A program made the position numbers and the translations under genes. Positions 18,298 to 26,514 of a DNA stretch of 64,000 bases are shown here, in pieces. This stretch comes from Paraclostridium dentum (GTDB lineage Bacteria; Bacillota; Clostridia; Peptostreptococcales; Peptostreptococcaceae), in the NCBI RefSeq assembly GCF_012922555.1, contig NZ_WIPK01000006.1, positions 1-64,000 of the forward strand. The letters run 5' to 3'. Under the pieces are notes generated by a model. That model was not told where the DNA came from. It made no database searches and saw only the letters and a list, made by a program, of their open reading frames with translations. Numbering within the stretch: position 1 is the first letter of the stretch; each line of letters begins with the position of its first letter.

Positions 18298-18933
18298 TTA
18301 TATAATAAATTCTCCTATTACAGGATAATGATCAGATAAATCAATAAATTCAACTTTATATCTACTCGGTCTTAGATTTTTAGACATAAATATATAATCT
18401 ATTCTAGATTTACTAGGTTGAAATGTTTCTATATTTTCACAACTAAACAATATAGATAAGTCATAATAATCTTTTATTTTTATATTTGTTTGGTTAAAAT
18501 CACCACATATAATAATTTTTCCTCTTAAATTATTTACATAACTATAAATTTCCTCAATCTGTATTTTTCTTTCTTCCTCATTTAAGCCTAAATGAGTATT
18601 TATTATATTAACTAATTTGTTATTTATAAAAAATTGAGTATGAATAAATCCCCTTTGCTCTTTCTTACTACTTAAATAAAACCCATCTATGTGATTTACA
18701 CATTTAATAAAATATATAGCAATTCCATAATTATCACCTTTTAGCTCTACAGTTTTAAAAAAGTAACCTTTTATATTTAAATCATTTAAAATTTTATAAT
18801 GTATACTCTCTAGAACTTCTTGAAGGCATATTACATCTGCATTTATCTTTTTAAAAAAACTTAATAATCCATTTAAGGTATCTTTATTGTGTGCATCCAT
18901 ACCTTTATGAATATTGTAAGTTATAATTTTCAT
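18298..18933 (-). CDS. Endonuclease/exonuclease/phosphatase (EEP) family protein, probably SOS-controlled
   Basis: A 211-residue metal-dependent phosphoesterase of the DNase I-like fold. Visible motifs are YNIHKG (N-terminal strand), QEV with Glu39, the central GDFN, and SDHYPV near the C-terminus (Asp201, His202). The complete catalytic set suggests activity on a nucleic acid or a phospholipid head group, and the family does not reveal which. It has no signal peptide. It starts 30 bp after the 52-residue gene 18964-19122, whose promoter contains two LexA-like boxes, so induction by DNA damage is inferred. Confidence 0.85.
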   Translation of the reverse strand: MKIITYNIHKGMDAHNKDTLNGLLSFFKKINADVICLQEVLESIHYKILNDLNIKGYFFKTVELKGDNYGIAIYFIKCVNHIDGFYLSSKKEQRGFIHTQFFINNKLVNIINTHLGLNEEERKIQIEEIYSYVNNLRGKIIICGDFNQTNIKIKDYYDLSILFSCENIETFQPSKSRIDYIFMSKNLRPSRYKVEFIDLSDHYPVIGEFII

Positions 18934-18963
18934 TTATCCTCCTAAATTTTAGTTGCATAAATT

Positions 18964-19122
18964 TTAACTTCTTTCTTTTTTTATCCTTGTACATTTACCT
19001 TGATTTATAACAAATAAGAATCCCATTTTTTTATATAATTCATCTAGTTCTCCTATGCTAACATCTCCCTTTCTTAGGTTATTTATAGTTATTTCCTCTA
19101 GTCTTCTATTTGATATCATCAT
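18964..19122 (-). CDS. 52-residue protein under a LexA-type promoter
   Basis: A small gene I do not recognise. It starts at ATG 19122 (a second ATG is adjacent) with GGAG 10 bases upstream and ends with TAA at 18964. The protein is strongly basic at both ends. Its first half is helical (RRLEEITINNLRKGD), followed by SIGELDELYKKMG, a short strand FLFVINQG and a tail CTRIKKERS. It has no membrane segment or signal peptide. It is the first gene after the SOS-type promoter at 19202-19255 and is probably cotranscribed with the EEP gene. Small basic proteins in SOS operons often act on DNA, nucleoid or division, but nothing in the sequence specifies this. Confidence 0.68.
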   Translation of the reverse strand: MMISNRRLEEITINNLRKGDVSIGELDELYKKMGFLFVINQGKCTRIKKERS

Positions 19123-19201
19123 TGGTTTTTCTCTCCTTCATAAATTAATAATTTATACTATTTATATTCATATGTGTCATTATTTATTACTAAACTTTAA
19201 C

Positions 19202-19255
19202 CGAACAACTGTTCCTTCAATACTTATTATAAATCAAACACCTGTTCGTTTTCAA
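19202..19255 (-). promoter_or_regulatory. SOS promoter with two LexA boxes
   Basis: On the minus strand TTGAAA (19255-19250), an 18-bp spacer and TATAAT (19231-19226). Box A, CGAACAGGTGTTTG (19248-19235), lies within the spacer. Box B, GGAACAGTTGTTCG (19215-19202), follows the expected start site. Both fit the Gram-positive LexA pattern CGAAC-N4-GTTYG with at most one deviation. LexA bound at either box would block polymerase. Confidence 0.78.
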
Positions 19256-19300
19256 TAGAAAAATATTATTTTTTATGTTTTTTTGTCATTTTTTGTGAAG

Positions 19301-19347
19301 AAAAAAAAGAGTGCTATATAATAATTTTTAATATTATATAGCACTCT
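19301..19347 (-). terminator. Strong terminator ending the small-RNA candidate
   Basis: AGAGTGCTATATAATA-type arms (19308-19323 pairing with 19332-19347) followed by TTTTTTTT on the minus strand. It would also stop read-through from the EamA transporter gene. Confidence 0.9.
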
Positions 19348-19402
19348 AATTAACTAAGCATTTATTTATTTTATCTATTTTAAGGAATTTCCATATTGTA
19401 TA
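19301..19402 (-). ncRNA. Candidate small RNA (about 100 nt)
   Basis: A complete minimal transcription unit without a usable reading frame. A near-consensus promoter (TTGACA-N17-TATAGT, 19437-19409) is followed by about 55 nt of A-rich sequence and a strong terminator (19301-19347). The only ATG near the 5' end gives a four-codon frame. The start site falls inside a perfect palindromic operator. It may instead be the relic promoter of a lost gene, so confidence is moderate. Confidence 0.45.
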
Positions 19403-19437
19403 CAATATACTATATATCATAAATCATATTTTGTCAA
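19393..19437 (-). promoter_or_regulatory. Consensus promoter with palindromic operator
   Basis: TTGACA (19437-19432), 17 bp, TATAGT (19414-19409), immediately followed by the perfect 16-bp palindrome ATATTGTATACAATAT (19393-19408). The TTGTATACAA core resembles GntR-family operators. A variant with the same core overlaps the -10 region of the neighbouring EamA gene (20397-20412). Confidence 0.7.
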
Positions 19438-19497
19438 CACAATAAACTATACTTTTTATATATAGTGTACACATTTTAAAATTTTATAAATTCAAAT

Positions 19498-20370
19498 CTA
19501 TTTTTTAGTTTTTTTATTATTTAAAAACATGTAATACGATGCTGAAAATATTATTATATAGCCTATAAAACTGTACTTATCCGGAATCACATTAAATACT
19601 AATATACTTATAATAGCTGAAAATATTATATTTGAATAATCAAATATAGATATTTCCTTAGCCGGTGCATATTTATATGCAAGTGTTACTCCGAATTGTC
19701 CAATACTTGCAAAAACTCCTCCTAAAACTAAATATACAAACTGTATAATTGTCATAGATTTGTATGCCATAATGGCAAATGGAAATATTGAAACAGTTGA
19801 AAATAATGAGAAGAAAAATACCACAGTGTAAAATTTTTCTTTTCCCCCAAGAACTCTTAGGCAAGTATACGCTGCTGCTGCAAATATTGCCCCTAAAATC
19901 CCTGCAACATATGGTATTATAGCAAAATTCAGAGTAGGTTTTATTATAAACAAAGCTCCTATAAATGCTATTATTACTGCTACAGCTTGATTTGACTTAA
20001 TTTTTTCTTTTAAGAATATAGCTGAAAAAATTATTACAAAAAATGGACTTAATTTATTTAACATGTTTGCATCTGATAAAACCAATCTATCAATAGCATA
20101 AAAATTTAGTATTATTCCTAAAGTCCCAAATATAGACCTTAAAATTAATATTTTTCTATTTTCTTTACTTCCAAACGCACTTTCTTTATATTTTAGTATT
20201 AATGAAAATGCAATTATGCATGATACTAAATTTCTAAAAAAAGTTTTTTGGATACTAGGTAAATCACCCGATAGCTTTATAAAAGCTGACATCATTGCAA
20301 ACCCAAATGCAGATAAAATTATAAATACAATTCCTTTATTTCTATCACTTAAATTATTTAATTTTCCCAA
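19498..20370 (-). CDS. EamA/DMT-superfamily transporter
   Basis: A ten-helix drug/metabolite transporter (290 residues) formed by two EamA repeats, probably exporting a small metabolite. The start is TTG 20370, supported by GGAGGTG eight bases upstream. Repeat one ends near residue 135 (FLKEKIKSNQAVAVIIAFIGALFI). Repeat two ends in a Lys-rich tail. The substrate cannot be predicted. The promoter carries a palindromic operator shared with the small-RNA candidate downstream. The gene is not clearly part of the pgsA-like cluster upstream, as its own promoter overlaps the end of that gene. Confidence 0.9.
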   Translation of the reverse strand: MGKLNNLSDRNKGIVFIILSAFGFAMMSAFIKLSGDLPSIQKTFFRNLVSCIIAFSLILKYKESAFGSKENRKILILRSIFGTLGIILNFYAIDRLVLSDANMLNKLSPFFVIIFSAIFLKEKIKSNQAVAVIIAFIGALFIIKPTLNFAIIPYVAGILGAIFAAAAYTCLRVLGGKEKFYTVVFFFSLFSTVSIFPFAIMAYKSMTIIQFVYLVLGGVFASIGQFGVTLAYKYAPAKEISIFDYSNIIFSAIISILVFNVIPDKYSFIGYIIIFSASYYMFLNNKKTKK

Positions 20371-20396
20371 ATTTCACACCTCCGTAGCTAAATATG

Positions 20397-20412
20397 TATT
20401 GTATACAGTATA
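20397..20412 (-). promoter_or_regulatory. Operator and -10 region of the EamA gene
   Basis: The core TTGTATACAG overlaps a TATACT -10 box (20412-20407, minus strand) about 37 bp upstream of the TTG start. The core is the same as in the palindrome at 19393-19408, so one regulator may control both promoters. Confidence 0.5.
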
Positions 20413-20432
20413 ACATATAATAAAAGGTGTTT

Positions 20433-21014
20433 TTACAATATCTTCTTAGCTTCTATTATTCTTTGTATTATCGTTATAAATATAATAGCCGAAAATAAAT
20501 TTGTAAAAATTACTATATAGTTTGGAACTAGTATCATTAAACTAAGCATTAAAAACCCTTCACTTCTTTCAGCAACTCCAGCTTGATAATAAAAAGATTT
20601 CATACCTTTTTTTTCTACTAAAGCTCCTACTGTCAAAAATATAGTCATTGAAATTATAATACATATAAGTAGCACAATAAAATTAATTCTTGCATTTGAG
20701 TACTTCATTGCTAATGATAATATTATAGAAGTTTCAACAATTCTATCAAAAGTTATATCCATTAACGTTCCAAATAAAGATGTTGTTTTTGTTTTCCTAG
20801 CTATAGAACCATCTACAGCATCTAGGTATCCTGAAATCCAAAGAGTTATAACTGCAAGTATACTCATATCTATATATATAAATACACTTGTCAATATTCC
20901 TAAAAGCAAAGCTATAACAGTTACATTGTTTGCAGTTAAATTTAGTTTAATAAAAAAATTAGCTCCGCAATTTATAATTGGATCTACATACTTTCTACCG
21001 TGTGTATCTAACAT
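20433..21014 (-). CDS. CDP-alcohol phosphatidyltransferase family protein
   Basis: Integral membrane enzyme (193 residues) transferring a phosphoalcohol group from a CDP-activated donor. The full family signature is intact: Asp65, Asp68-Gly69, Ala72-Arg73, Gly82, Asp86 and Asp90. About six hydrophobic segments are seen. Substrate is uncertain: phosphatidylglycerophosphate synthase, archaetidyl/inositol-type synthases and others share the motif. It lies nine bases after a VTT-family membrane gene and closes a minus-strand cluster, which suggests a specialised lipid rather than the housekeeping PgsA. Confidence 0.88.
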   Translation of the reverse strand: MLDTHGRKYVDPIINCGANFFIKLNLTANNVTVIALLLGILTSVFIYIDMSILAVITLWISGYLDAVDGSIARKTKTTSLFGTLMDITFDRIVETSIILSLAMKYSNARINFIVLLICIIISMTIFLTVGALVEKKGMKSFYYQAGVAERSEGFLMLSLMILVPNYIVIFTNLFSAIIFITIIQRIIEAKKIL

Positions 21015-21022
21015 AATTTCAC

Positions 21023-21679
21023 CTACTTCTTCTGTGTATTTATAAACTTATTTTTTAAAACTATTGACGATAAAATTAGCAGTATAAGTGCCATTATTGA
21101 TAGATAAAAACTATTGCTACCTATATCAACCGATTGAGCCCCAATATTTGTAAAGACAAGAATACCCGGAATAGTACCTACTATAGTTGCAAATATAAAA
21201 TCTCTATATTTTATATTTGTAAGACCCGCTCCATAACTAATCACATCAAACGGAAACAACGGTATAAGCCTAAGTAATAAAATCACAAAAAAACCTTTTG
21301 TGTTTATCATTTCTTCTATATAATCTAATTTTTCTTTCGTAATTTTTTTCACAAAATTTCTTCCAAGTTTTCTAGATATATAAAAAGATAAACTCGCCCC
21401 TATAAGCGCTCCTATAAGTGTGTATATATATCCTTTAGTTAATCCAAATATAAGTCCCCCTCCAATTGCTAAGATTGAATCTGGAAAAAGAGTTAAAGGT
21501 ACTAATGCAAACATTATAATATATACTAAAGGTGCTAGTTTCCCAAATGAAGTAACATACTTTTGTATATCATTTGGTCCTATATCCATGTTTAAAATTT
21601 TGTATATAATACTTCCAATTACAAAAATTATAATTCCCGATAACAATACTTTTAAAAATTTACTAAATTTATAATTCAT
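21023..21679 (-). CDS. VTT (TVP38/TMEM64, DedA-like) membrane protein
   Basis: A 218-residue membrane protein. ATG 21679 is the start because GGAGGTT lies just upstream; the frame extends to a TTG overlapping that site. The VTT domain includes GGGLIFGLTKGYIYTLIGALIGASLSFYISR and a second half LLRLIPLFPFDVISYGAGLT, with the reentrant-loop arginine and prolines. VTT proteins are related to the eukaryotic VMP1/TMEM41B scramblases and to DedA undecaprenyl-phosphate translocases, so lipid movement is inferred. It is one of two paralogues in this cluster (the other at 22886-23569). Confidence 0.9.
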   Translation of the reverse strand: MNYKFSKFLKVLLSGIIIFVIGSIIYKILNMDIGPNDIQKYVTSFGKLAPLVYIIMFALVPLTLFPDSILAIGGGLIFGLTKGYIYTLIGALIGASLSFYISRKLGRNFVKKITKEKLDYIEEMINTKGFFVILLLRLIPLFPFDVISYGAGLTNIKYRDFIFATIVGTIPGILVFTNIGAQSVDIGSNSFYLSIMALILLILSSIVLKNKFINTQKK

Positions 21680-21695
21680 ACCAACCTCCAATTAA

Positions 21696-22805
21696 TCATT
21701 TGCATAGTGTAGTTGTTTTATATCTTGTAATCCATTTATTAAGTGTTTTTGTCTTAGATTGTGTAAATAAATTTTTGTTTATAACTTCTTCATTGAATAG
21801 TAAATCTAATATATGGAGTATATTTTTATTTGAATTTAACAATGATTCACAGCATGATTCACAGTAACAAACTATATTTTCACACTCAGTCTCATCAGCC
21901 CTACTATTCATCTGTTTTAAAGCAAGTTTATAATTCGTTACTCCGACCATACCTCCAGCTCCACAACAAACAGTATCTTTTTTATTATTTTTAAACTCGA
22001 TTATATTTAACCCTAGCTCTCTTAATATCCATCTAACACTTTCATGTATTTGTTTTTCATGTCTTGTGGAACATGAATCATGGATTGCTACCTCTATTCC
22101 TTCATACTTATGTTTCAAATTATCCGTAACTCCAATTTCATTTATAACTTCATATACAGTCTTTACCCTAATATTTTTACTGTAATTTTTTATGGTATTG
22201 TAGCAATTAGGACATGCAACTATAATTTCGTCTATTCCTTCTTTTTTTATATACGTTTCTAAGCTAGAATAATATTTTTTAAACTTATCTTCATCTCCCA
22301 TTGATAATGTGGGTTTTCCACAACACTTTAAAGTCATCCCAATATTAGTGTAATACTGCTTCAAGTATTCATATGTCTTTAAAACAATATCTTCACTATA
22401 ACTGCTTAAACTACATCCTGGTAAAAATACCGTTTTATTATTATTGATTTTTAAGCTTTTTGAAAATACAGGTGAAAAACTATTCATTTGATGAAACCTA
22501 ACAACTTTGTATCCATCTCTTTTTACTTCTTGTTTATTATTTAAAACTGCATATTTTCGTATTTTATAAAATGTGGATTTTAAGTCTATCCCTTTAGGGC
22601 ATTTACTCGTACATAAGCCACAAAGCATACATGAATATGCAACTTTTCTTATATCTATACTATCCGTTAAAATCCTATTCATTAAATCCTTTGGTGAATT
22701 CTCAAACTCTTTCATCATAGGACAATTGTGAAAGCATAGCTTACAATTTATACATTTATTTTCGTCATCTTTAACTTTGTTTTTTAAATTTTCATTTAGC
22801 TCCAT
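21696..22805 (-). CDS. Fe-S protein of the HdrD/GlpC type
   Basis: A 369-residue soluble redox protein. Two CxxCxxCxxxC 4Fe-4S motifs lie near the N-terminus (Cys18/21/24/28 and Cys59/62/65/69). Two CCG-domain motifs follow, CCGKPTLSMGD near residue 162 and CCGAGGM near residue 282. This is the layout of heterodisulfide reductase subunit D, GlpC and glycolate-oxidase Fe-S subunits, in which CCG domains bind a noncubane cluster or act on disulfides. No FAD subunit is adjacent. Position between two VTT membrane proteins and near a rhodanese suggests sulfur or selenium chemistry at the membrane, which is inference. Confidence 0.9.
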   Translation of the reverse strand: MELNENLKNKVKDDENKCINCKLCFHNCPMMKEFENSPKDLMNRILTDSIDIRKVAYSCMLCGLCTSKCPKGIDLKSTFYKIRKYAVLNNKQEVKRDGYKVVRFHQMNSFSPVFSKSLKINNNKTVFLPGCSLSSYSEDIVLKTYEYLKQYYTNIGMTLKCCGKPTLSMGDEDKFKKYYSSLETYIKKEGIDEIIVACPNCYNTIKNYSKNIRVKTVYEVINEIGVTDNLKHKYEGIEVAIHDSCSTRHEKQIHESVRWILRELGLNIIEFKNNKKDTVCCGAGGMVGVTNYKLALKQMNSRADETECENIVCYCESCCESLLNSNKNILHILDLLFNEEVINKNLFTQSKTKTLNKWITRYKTTTLCK

Positions 22806-22834
22806 TCAACCTCACCTCTCATATATACAAAATG

Positions 22835-22871
22835 AAATATCCCAAAATTCGATTAACAAATCTGGGATATT
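22835..22871 (-). terminator. Hairpin between the first VTT gene and the Fe-S gene
   Basis: Perfect 10-bp arms AAATATCCCA / TGGGATATTT around a 17-base loop, after the stop at 22886 on the minus strand. The U-tract is weak, so partial read-through into the rest of the cluster is possible. Confidence 0.6.
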
Positions 22872-22885
22872 TCTTATACTAAATA

Positions 22886-23569
22886 TTAACTAACCTTATT
22901 TTTGTCATTATATATTTTCTTTAGTACATATAATAAAACACTTATAGCACTAAGCGTAAGAATTCCCATCATCATTAATTTAGCACCGCCAGTAAGCATA
23001 TCACCAACATAAGAATATATTATAGTTGCTGGAATCTGACCAATTCCAGTAGCTATAAAAAATGATATAAAGCTCATAGATGTTAATCCTGCCGCATAAC
23101 TAACTAAATCAAATGACATAAATGGAAGTAATCTTGCTATTAATATTGTATGTTTTCCATACTTATTAAAAAATTCATCTACACTATCAATTGCAAACTT
23201 ACTTGTAAGTTTTTCTACTGTATCTCTTCCTAAAAATCGTGCTATATAAAAGCATAGTGCTGCCCCTGCCATAGCACTAGTCCAAGAAAGAAGTGCCCCT
23301 TTTACCCATCCAAATAATGCTGCATTTGCAAATGTTATTAAAAATGCAGGCAATGGAGCGGCTACGGACTGAAGTATCATTAAAATAAATGATATAATTG
23401 GCGCCCAGATTCCAAATGATAAAATATACTGTTTTAAGCTTTCTAAATTTACCATACTTAAATAAAATATCATTTGATTTATAAATCGATTAATAGGTCC
23501 TACAAATAAATATATACCTATAATCAAAAGTAAAACTCCTATTTTTACAACTAAAGATTTTTTCCTCAT
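22886..23569 (-). CDS. VTT (TVP38/TMEM64, DedA-like) membrane protein
   Basis: A 227-residue membrane protein, paralogue of 21023-21679. After an N-terminal helix the VTT domain shows ANAALFGWVKGALLSWTSAM with GAALCFYIARFLGRD, then ARLLPFMSFDLVSYAAGLTS, and a final helix pair. It starts 10 bp after the rhodanese lipoprotein stop with AGAGGT, so the two are cotranscribed. A lipid-scrambling or transporter role is inferred from the family. Pairing with an exported rhodanese may point to a sulfur, selenium or metalloid substrate. Confidence 0.9.
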   Translation of the reverse strand: MRKKSLVVKIGVLLLIIGIYLFVGPINRFINQMIFYLSMVNLESLKQYILSFGIWAPIISFILMILQSVAAPLPAFLITFANAALFGWVKGALLSWTSAMAGAALCFYIARFLGRDTVEKLTSKFAIDSVDEFFNKYGKHTILIARLLPFMSFDLVSYAAGLTSMSFISFFIATGIGQIPATIIYSYVGDMLTGGAKLMMMGILTLSAISVLLYVLKKIYNDKNKVS

Positions 23570-23579
23570 ATTTTACCTC

Positions 23580-24551
23580 TTATTTCTCAACAGGATTAGT
23601 TTTATCTCCTGCCCACTCATAGTAAGATGCATCATAGTTTTTAACATTATCATACCCTATTGACTTTAAAATTAATGCCATATGTCCTGATCTAATTCCA
23701 GATGTACAATAAGTAACTATTTCATCATCTTTATTTATACCTTCATCTTTGAATAACTTTTCTAAATCTGCTTTAGATTTTATAGTCCCATCTTCATTAT
23801 ACACTTCATTAAATGGTATATTTATAGATTTAGGTATATGTCCACCTCTAGCTTCTCCAAACTTATTAGCGCCATCATACTCATCTTTTTCTCTTGTATC
23901 TATTATTTTAACATCATTCATTTTTTCTTTTAAAGTCTTTGTATCTATATTTATATCATTTTTAAGCTCTTTTATAACATACTCTGATTTCTTAGGATCT
24001 GCTTTTTCTTTAGATATTTCTTCTCCGTTAGATTTCCAAAGGTCCATTCCTCCGTTTAACATTCTAACATCTACTCCTGTTTCTTTGAACATCCAAGCTA
24101 GTCGTCCGTCTTCACCCCATCCATTTTTCTGGGCATAAACGATAACTTTTTTATTTTTGTCGATTCCAAGATCTGAATATATCTTAGATAATTGATCTTT
24201 ATCTAAAAGAGTTCCCCAATCCTTGTCTCCTGCTTTGCCTTCCATTTTGCAAAAACTTTGCCAAGCTACATTTATAGCGCCTGGTATATGACCTTTATTA
24301 TAGTCATCTTCACTTCTAGCGTCTATTATCAATATATCTTTATTCTTTAAATTTTTATTTAGCCAGTCTACACTTGTGAAGTATTCATTATTTTCATATG
24401 TATAATCCTCTTTTGTTGTTTGTAAGCTCTGCTCATTATTTGTAGTGTTAGTGTTTTGTTCACTTTTTTTATCAGCACAACCTACTACTAGTCCACTAGT
24501 TATTAATAATGAACTAACGATTAATATTACTTTTTTATTTCTAACTTTCAT
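23580..24551 (-). CDS. Lipoprotein with two rhodanese domains
   Basis: Extracytoplasmic sulfurtransferase-like lipoprotein (323 residues). The signal peptide ends at the lipobox LVVGC (Cys25) and is followed by a Thr/Asn-rich linker. The first rhodanese domain (about 55-180) keeps the fold (LIIDARSEDDYNKGHIPGAINV), but its active loop reads YAQKNGWG and lacks the cysteine. The second domain (about 195-320) has the catalytic loop CTSGIRSG. Length and organisation are those of thiosulfate/3-mercaptopyruvate sulfurtransferases. It heads the cluster with a GGGGGG ribosome binding site. Confidence 0.92.
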   Translation of the reverse strand: MKVRNKKVILIVSSLLITSGLVVGCADKKSEQNTNTTNNEQSLQTTKEDYTYENNEYFTSVDWLNKNLKNKDILIIDARSEDDYNKGHIPGAINVAWQSFCKMEGKAGDKDWGTLLDKDQLSKIYSDLGIDKNKKVIVYAQKNGWGEDGRLAWMFKETGVDVRMLNGGMDLWKSNGEEISKEKADPKKSEYVIKELKNDINIDTKTLKEKMNDVKIIDTREKDEYDGANKFGEARGGHIPKSINIPFNEVYNEDGTIKSKADLEKLFKDEGINKDDEIVTYCTSGIRSGHMALILKSIGYDNVKNYDASYYEWAGDKTNPVEK

Positions 24552-24708
24552 ATAAATCCCCCCAAAGAATTTTTAAGAATTTTTTGTCACTTTCTGTATT
24601 ACATCTTGGATTATATCATAATAGATATTACATCAATTATAGAAAAAATCTATATCTTTGTTATTCAATATAGCTTTTATCTATTTATATAGTTTAAATA
24701 ATTTAATA

Positions 24709-24746
24709 ATAAAAAAAGACTAGAGCAAACTCTAGTCTTTTTTTAT
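24709..24746 (-). terminator. Terminator of the 53-residue gene
   Basis: AAAGACTAGAG / CTCTAGTCTTT arms, a CAAA loop and T7 on the minus strand, directly after the stop at 24749. Confidence 0.92.
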
Positions 24747-24748
24747 TA

Positions 24749-24910
24749 TTATTTAAACATTTTTTTACTAGCTTTTTTCATATCTTTTGCAACTTTTTCT
24801 CCTGTATGTTCTACTGAGTTTGAAAAAGATTGTATACCTTTTGACATATCATGGCCTAGTTCTTCCATTTTATGCCCCATTTCTTTAAATATTTTATTTT
24901 TCTTAGCCAT
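24749..24910 (-). CDS. Small amphipathic helical protein (53 residues)
   Basis: A short gene with a GAGGTG site, two adjacent ATG codons (24913 and 24910) and its own terminator. The protein is highly charged and predicted almost wholly helical. Lys and Met are abundant (KEMGHKMEELGHDMSKG) and the tail is basic (AKDMKKASKKMFK). It contains a single phenylalanine-serine patch and no cysteine, signal or membrane segment. I do not recognise it. The heptad-like spacing suggests self-association or coating of a membrane or DNA surface. Confidence 0.72.
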   Translation of the reverse strand: MAKKNKIFKEMGHKMEELGHDMSKGIQSFSNSVEHTGEKVAKDMKKASKKMFK

Positions 24911-24996
24911 CATTTTCACCTCTTTATCATTTTATAAATTATTTTGCTCACAATTTATATTTCTATTCTTCCTAAAGAGGCAAGCCTTTAAAATAT

Positions 24997-26289
24997 CTAT
25001 ATTAAGAATTTAAGTATAAATACAAATCCTATAATTACTGTAGTTATGCTTATTTCTTTAGCTCTACCAGAGAATAATTTTAATATTATATAAGATATAA
25101 CACCAAATACTATACCATCAGCTATAGAGTATGATAAAGGCATCATTATTATAGTTAAAAATGCTGGAATAGCTTCTGTAAAATCTTCTAAATTTATTTC
25201 TTTTATAGGCTCTATCATAAATAATCCAACTAATACTAGTGCCGATGCTGTAACAGCTGGAGTTATTATAGAAAATAAAGGTGCAAAGAATAATGCTAAA
25301 AAGAACATAACTGCAGTTGATACAGCTGTAAGACCTGTTCTTCCACCCTCTGCAACTCCTGATGCACTTTCAACAAAAGTACTTACTGTACTTGTCCCTA
25401 GACAAGCTCCTATAGTAGTTCCTACTGCATCTGCAAATAATGCTTTTTTAACGTTTGGTACTTTCCCATTTTCATCTAACATTTTAGCTTTTGTAGCAAC
25501 TCCTACTAAAGTCCCTATAGTATCAAACATATCCATAAATAATAGTGTAAATAACACTATAACCATATCTAAAGAGAATATGTTATGCCACTCAAAGCTA
25601 AGTACAGTTGATGAAATTGAAGGAGGCATGCTCATTACTTTTGTTGGTATATCTATAACACCCATAGGTATTCCAATTATAGTTGTAACTATCATTCCTA
25701 TAAATAATGCACCTTTTATGTTTTTAGCTAATAATACAGCTGTTATTAATATACCTATTAAAGCTAGTAATCCAGTTCCTGAAACTATATTTCCAAGAGC
25801 TAATATAGTTCCTCCACCTTCAGGATGAACTATAACTCCAGCTCCTTCTAATCCTATTAGTGAAATTAATAGTCCTATACCTACCGAAATAGCTTTCTTT
25901 ATGTTATTTGGAATAGAATCAACAATAGCTTCACGCACATTAAATAATGTTAACATTATGAATATAAGTCCTTCTAAGAATACTGCTGTTAATGCAAATT
26001 GATATGAATATCCCATTCCTATTACTATCGTATATGCAAAAAATGCATTTAATCCCATCCCTGGGGCTAAAGCAAATGGTAATTTCGCATATAATCCCAT
26101 CATAAGGGTAGCTATAACTGCAGATAAAGCTGTAGCTGTAAATACCGCTCCATAGTCCATTCCTGCTGCAGATAATATACTAGGATTTACTATTAATATG
26201 TACGCCATTGTCATAAAAGTAGTAATACCTGCTAAAATTTCTGTTTTTATCGTAGTATTATTTTCTTTAAGTTTAAAATACTTCTCCAT
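24997..26289 (-). CDS. NCS2-family purine (adenine/guanine/hypoxanthine) permease
   Basis: AzgA/PbuG-like nucleobase:proton symporter (430 residues) with about 13 membrane helices. Family sequences include KTEILAGITTFMTMAYILIVNP at the start, FALAPGMGLNAFFAYT, and the TIGACLGTSTVSTFVESASGVAEGGRTGL stretch. Purine uptake is the usual function. I looked for a purine riboswitch in the roughly 200-base leader and saw none. The ATG follows GAGGAC. It is a single-gene unit convergent with nothing; RidA lies divergently upstream. Confidence 0.94.
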   Translation of the reverse strand: MEKYFKLKENNTTIKTEILAGITTFMTMAYILIVNPSILSAAGMDYGAVFTATALSAVIATLMMGLYAKLPFALAPGMGLNAFFAYTIVIGMGYSYQFALTAVFLEGLIFIMLTLFNVREAIVDSIPNNIKKAISVGIGLLISLIGLEGAGVIVHPEGGGTILALGNIVSGTGLLALIGILITAVLLAKNIKGALFIGMIVTTIIGIPMGVIDIPTKVMSMPPSISSTVLSFEWHNIFSLDMVIVLFTLLFMDMFDTIGTLVGVATKAKMLDENGKVPNVKKALFADAVGTTIGACLGTSTVSTFVESASGVAEGGRTGLTAVSTAVMFFLALFFAPLFSIITPAVTASALVLVGLFMIEPIKEINLEDFTEAIPAFLTIIMMPLSYSIADGIVFGVISYIILKLFSGRAKEISITTVIIGFVFILKFLI

Positions 26290-26514
26290 TTACGTCCTCA
26301 CTCTTTCTGTCGAATTTTGTTTTTTCACAGAACTCTATAATATCACATTTTAAATTTTTATGCACATTTTTTCGAATATTTTTTTGTTTTTGTATGTTTA
26401 TGTATGTGTTTTCATTTTATACTTTGTATTATTATGTAATTGAAAATGTTTTTATATTCATCTATAATTAAATATTGAACTTAATTTTTTAATGTTATGG
26501 GAGGAAATTGTAAA

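Noticed and set aside
19055-19258. 67-residue plus-strand frame across the SOS promoter
   Set aside because: It is antisense to the 52-residue gene and its LexA boxes and has no ribosome binding site.
26290-26500. Purine riboswitch upstream of the NCS2 permease
   Set aside because: I looked for the conserved purine aptamer core in the minus-strand leader and saw none.
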